Source: Sandaracinaceae bacterium
GTDB lineage: Bacteria; Myxococcota_A; Polyangia; Polyangiales; Sandaracinaceae
Direction of reading: 5' to 3'
Length of the DNA stretch: 64,000 bases
Assembly: GCA_020633195.1 (NCBI GenBank)
Contig: JACKEC010000017.1
Location: forward strand, 372,001-436,000
The translations under genes were made by a program, and so were the position numbers. The notes under the pieces are model-generated. The model was not told the DNA's origin. It worked only from the letters and a program-made list of their open reading frames with translations, and did no database searches. Of this stretch, positions 61,998 through 64,000 are shown piece by piece; positions within the stretch are counted from its first letter, which is position 1; every line of letters begins with the position of its first letter.

Positions 61998-64000
61998 GCG
62001 CGGCGATCGCGGCGAGGACGAGGAGCCCCGCGCCGCCGTGGCTCGGGCCCGCCGCGTGACAGCCGCAGCCGTCCTCGCCGCCGCCGCCCCCGGGGCCGCC
62101 GTCGTCGGCGGGCAGGATCGTCCCGCCGTCCATGCTCGTTCCCGGTCCCGCGTCCACGTCCGTGCCGCCGGGGCCGACCGTGACGACGTGCGACGCGGTG
62201 AGCGTGAACGTGCTCACCCCGACGCGGTACGTGAGCGTCGCCTCGATGGTGTGGGTGCCCTCGCCGACGAAGCCGAGGGTCAGCGCGCGCATGCCCGCCG
62301 GCGGCGTGGTCGGGCTCGACACGGGGCCGATCGAGCCGAGGTCCCACGTCACGCTCGTTCCGTCCGAGGTCCCGCCAGCGTCGAACGAGGAGATCTCGAG
62401 CCCGTCGGGTGCGGTGATCGTGATCGTGCCGTCGAGCGCGGCGCCGGTGCCGGCGTTGGTCCAGGAGCCGGTGAACGCGGCGTCGGTCGGGAGCGTCGCC
62501 GCGTCGACGCGCGAGGCGCCGCCGAGCGCGAAGGAGATCATCGGCTGGCCCGCGGTGGTCACGCAGTCGGCCTCGAAGAGCGCGTTGAGGAACAGGCGCG
62601 CGCCCTGCGCGTCCGAGTTGCCCGACAGCGGGGTGTCGGTCGCGTAGCGGTGGCCGCCGAGGTAGCTGACCTTGCCGAGGCTGCACTCGCCCGGCCGCAT
62701 GAACTCGTCGAAGCGGATGTCGCACACGCCGTCGAGGTAGCCGGTCATCCACACGTCCTGATCGCCGGGGCCCATCGGCCCGGTGATGAACGTGACGTCG
62801 GCGTCGCCGATGTAGGCGGTGCCGAGGTAGTCGCTGAGGTTGTAGGCCGGCTCGCTCCCGCCGACGGTGCCGAACGCGCCGTCGAGCTGGTTGTAGGGGA
62901 CCTCGGGGCTGAGGACCTGGAGCGTCGCCGCGTTCGGCTGGGGCGCGATCAGGAAGCCCGCGCCGCGCTCCTTGTCGTCCCGTGGTAAGCAACAGTCGCT
63001 GCCCCCGCAGCCGCCGGTCACGCACTCGAAGTCGCCGTCGGTGCAGGGGCACGCGGGGGGCGTCCCGGTCGTGGTGAGGAAGTGACCGTTGCGATCCTCG
63101 TCGTCGAGGAACGGCCACGCCGGGTTCGGCACGGTGTTCTCGTAGGCGTTGACGGCTTGGCACTCGGCGAAGAAGTGGGTCGGGAACTGGAGGAACTGGC
63201 GGACCTCCGCGACGACCTCGTGGCCGTGGTAGGTGAAGGTCTCGCCGCTGCACTCGGCCTGCGTCGCGGGGCATCGGCCGCCGTCGCACTCGACGGTCTC
63301 TCTGTCGTTCACCGCCCAGTGCATGCTCATGATCTGGCAGTACGCGGGCACGCCGTCGGCGGTGAAGAGGGAGCCGTTGCGGTGGTCCATGTTGGGCGCT
63401 TCGCAGGTGCCCATGTCGCCCATGATGCTCTCGACCGTGAGCATGTCCGGGTTGGCGGTGCCGGGGCCGCAGTCACCGCCGCAGCGGCGATCGGGGAACT
63501 CCATCCCGTTCGACTGCGCGATGCCCGCCGCGCGCAGGTAGCCGGTCGCGATGTCCTCGTTGCCGTCCGAGAAGACGGCGATCGTCGGCGCCGCGATCAT
63601 CTCCTTCTGCACGTTGCCGTCGAACGCCGCGGTGGTGCGGTGCACGGTGACGACCTCCATCACGCTGCGCCGCGCCCACGGGTTGGCGTCCCACGTCGAC
63701 GGGTCGTTCCAGGCGTCGACGATCGGCTGCGCGCGATCGGCGTCGGCGGCCGCGATCACGAACGGGCCCCCGCGGTAGCCGTGATTCACGATCACCTCGC
63801 CGGGGGACATGTCGCCGCTGCCGTCCCACACGACCTCGGCGCCCACGAAGAAGTCGGGGCTCGCGGTGGGGTAGGGGCAGCGCACGCCCGAGCCCTCCTC
63901 GGCGCAGTCCCACGCGCACTCGTCGCCCGCGGTGTCGCACGGCGCGTCGTGCCACGTCTTGTCGGGGTCGATGACCCAGTAGACCGTCACCCCCTGACGC
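61888..64000 (-). CDS. MYXO-CTERM surface protein, 5' end beyond window
   Basis: About 700 residues visible. A GTG at 63990 begins the open part, but the frame continues to the window edge and the true start is probably outside. The body has many Cys and VWA-like stretches ('APTIAVFSDGNEDIATGYLR', 'VMEVVTVHRTTAAFDGNVQK') and a beta-sandwich near the end ('SFDAGGTSDGTSVTWDLGSI'). A DAG/Gly linker leads to a MYXO-CTERM tail: 'GCGCHAAGPSHGGAGLLVLA' followed by an Arg run. The tail normally ends there, but this frame runs on 30 residues of Arg/Ala, overlapping selA. Likely sorted to the cell surface. Confidence 0.82.
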   Translation of the reverse strand, partial: RQGVTVYWVIDPDKTWHDAPCDTAGDECAWDCAEEGSGVRCPYPTASPDFFVGAEVVWDGSGDMSPGEVIVNHGYRGGPFVIAAADADRAQPIVDAWNDPSTWDANPWARRSVMEVVTVHRTTAAFDGNVQKEMIAAPTIAVFSDGNEDIATGYLRAAGIAQSNGMEFPDRRCGGDCGPGTANPDMLTVESIMGDMGTCEAPNMDHRNGSLFTADGVPAYCQIMSMHWAVNDRETVECDGGRCPATQAECSGETFTYHGHEVVAEVRQFLQFPTHFFAECQAVNAYENTVPNPAWPFLDDEDRNGHFLTTTGTPPACPCTDGDFECVTGGCGGSDCCLPRDDKERGAGFLIAPQPNAATLQVLSPEVPYNQLDGAFGTVGGSEPAYNLSDYLGTAYIGDADVTFITGPMGPGDQDVWMTGYLDGVCDIRFDEFMRPGECSLGKVSYLGGHRYATDTPLSGNSDAQGARLFLNALFEADCVTTAGQPMISFALGGASRVDAATLPTDAAFTGSWTNAGTGAALDGTITITAPDGLEISSFDAGGTSDGTSVTWDLGSIGPVSSPTTPPAGMRALTLGFVGEGTHTIEATLTYRVGVSTFTLTASHVVTVGPGGTDVDAGPGTSMDGGTILPADDGGPGGGGGEDGCGCHAAGPSHGGAGLLVLAAIAALTRRRRRQEHRAARRAAPRTRRAARPCARRGARPLP

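Noticed and set aside
57206..62059. 1617-codon open frame on the plus strand
   Set aside because: It runs antisense through the GSDH-like, diheme and selB genes and through tRNA-Sec and selA out of frame; Arg/Asp/Gly-rich shadow of high GC3, with no recognisable domain.

Overview
This GC-rich window (mostly well above 65% by eye) looks like a chromosome fragment of a myxobacterium (Myxococcota), probably a Polyangiales/Sandaracinus-type organism. Four things point there. There are four Hanks-type Ser/Thr kinases plus an FHA-sigma54 activator. At least nine predicted lipoproteins carry low-complexity Asp-Ala-Gly linkers. DUF4215-type Cys repeats and 'CVDLQTDPRNCG' modules occur. The protein at the right edge carries a MYXO-CTERM sorting tail. 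The taxonomic call is inference from gene content, not from a marker gene.

Layout. 0-7 kb: the 3' part of a plant/chlamydia-type enoyl-ACP reductase, a TPR protein, and a minus-strand kinase operon (TPR/PEGA protein, kinase, lipoprotein) facing a divergent FHA-sigma54 activator. 6.9-17.7 kb: an unusual minus-strand gene train. It holds three paralogues of an unrecognised ~135-residue domain (one fused to a LamG-like C-terminus), a small Cys-rich protein, two tandem copies of a [TPR + degenerate LytM/M23 protein, small lipoprotein] pair, and a two-domain glycosyltransferase. Parts of it are clearly lower in GC, and the 5' genes carry apparent frameshifts. An IS110-family element (17.7-19.3 kb) sits immediately upstream. 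19.6-26 kb: hemerythrin, VWA lipoprotein, metallopeptidase-like lipoprotein, secreted trypsin-like protease, a dense array of perfect triloop hairpins (24.0-24.25 kb), a DUF6265 lipoprotein and an SDR.

26-47 kb: kinase, TatA-like protein, cysteine-desulfurase-like enzyme, C1 protease with LGFP-like repeats, a second kinase with no normal start codon, a stand-alone ClpX-type zinc-binding domain, methyltransferase, discoidin/NADase-type glycan-binding-like lipoprotein, SirB1-like protein, a duplicated intergenic repeat, patatin, pseudo-rhomboid, an AsmA/TamB-like giant, DUF547, and two Cys-repeat lipoproteins. 47-58.7 kb: a kinase-ATPase-TPR regulator coupled to RidA, a penicillin-acylase-family lipoprotein, a repeat-rich membrane protein with a frameshift, and a glucose/sorbosone-dehydrogenase-like lipoprotein paired with a diheme cytochrome lipoprotein. 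58.7-62 kb: a complete selenocysteine insertion locus, selB < > selC-selA. The selC promoter is easy to see, and the selA ATG abuts the CCA end of tRNA-Sec with no spacing.

Themes: signalling through kinases and an enhancer-binding protein, a large secreted and lipid-anchored surface proteome, and Sec decoding. The most novel-looking segment is the 8.9-17.7 kb train, which I read as a cell-surface or secreted assembly of unknown function. Several single-base frameshifts in GC-rich runs suggest either decay or sequencing error and should be resolved first.
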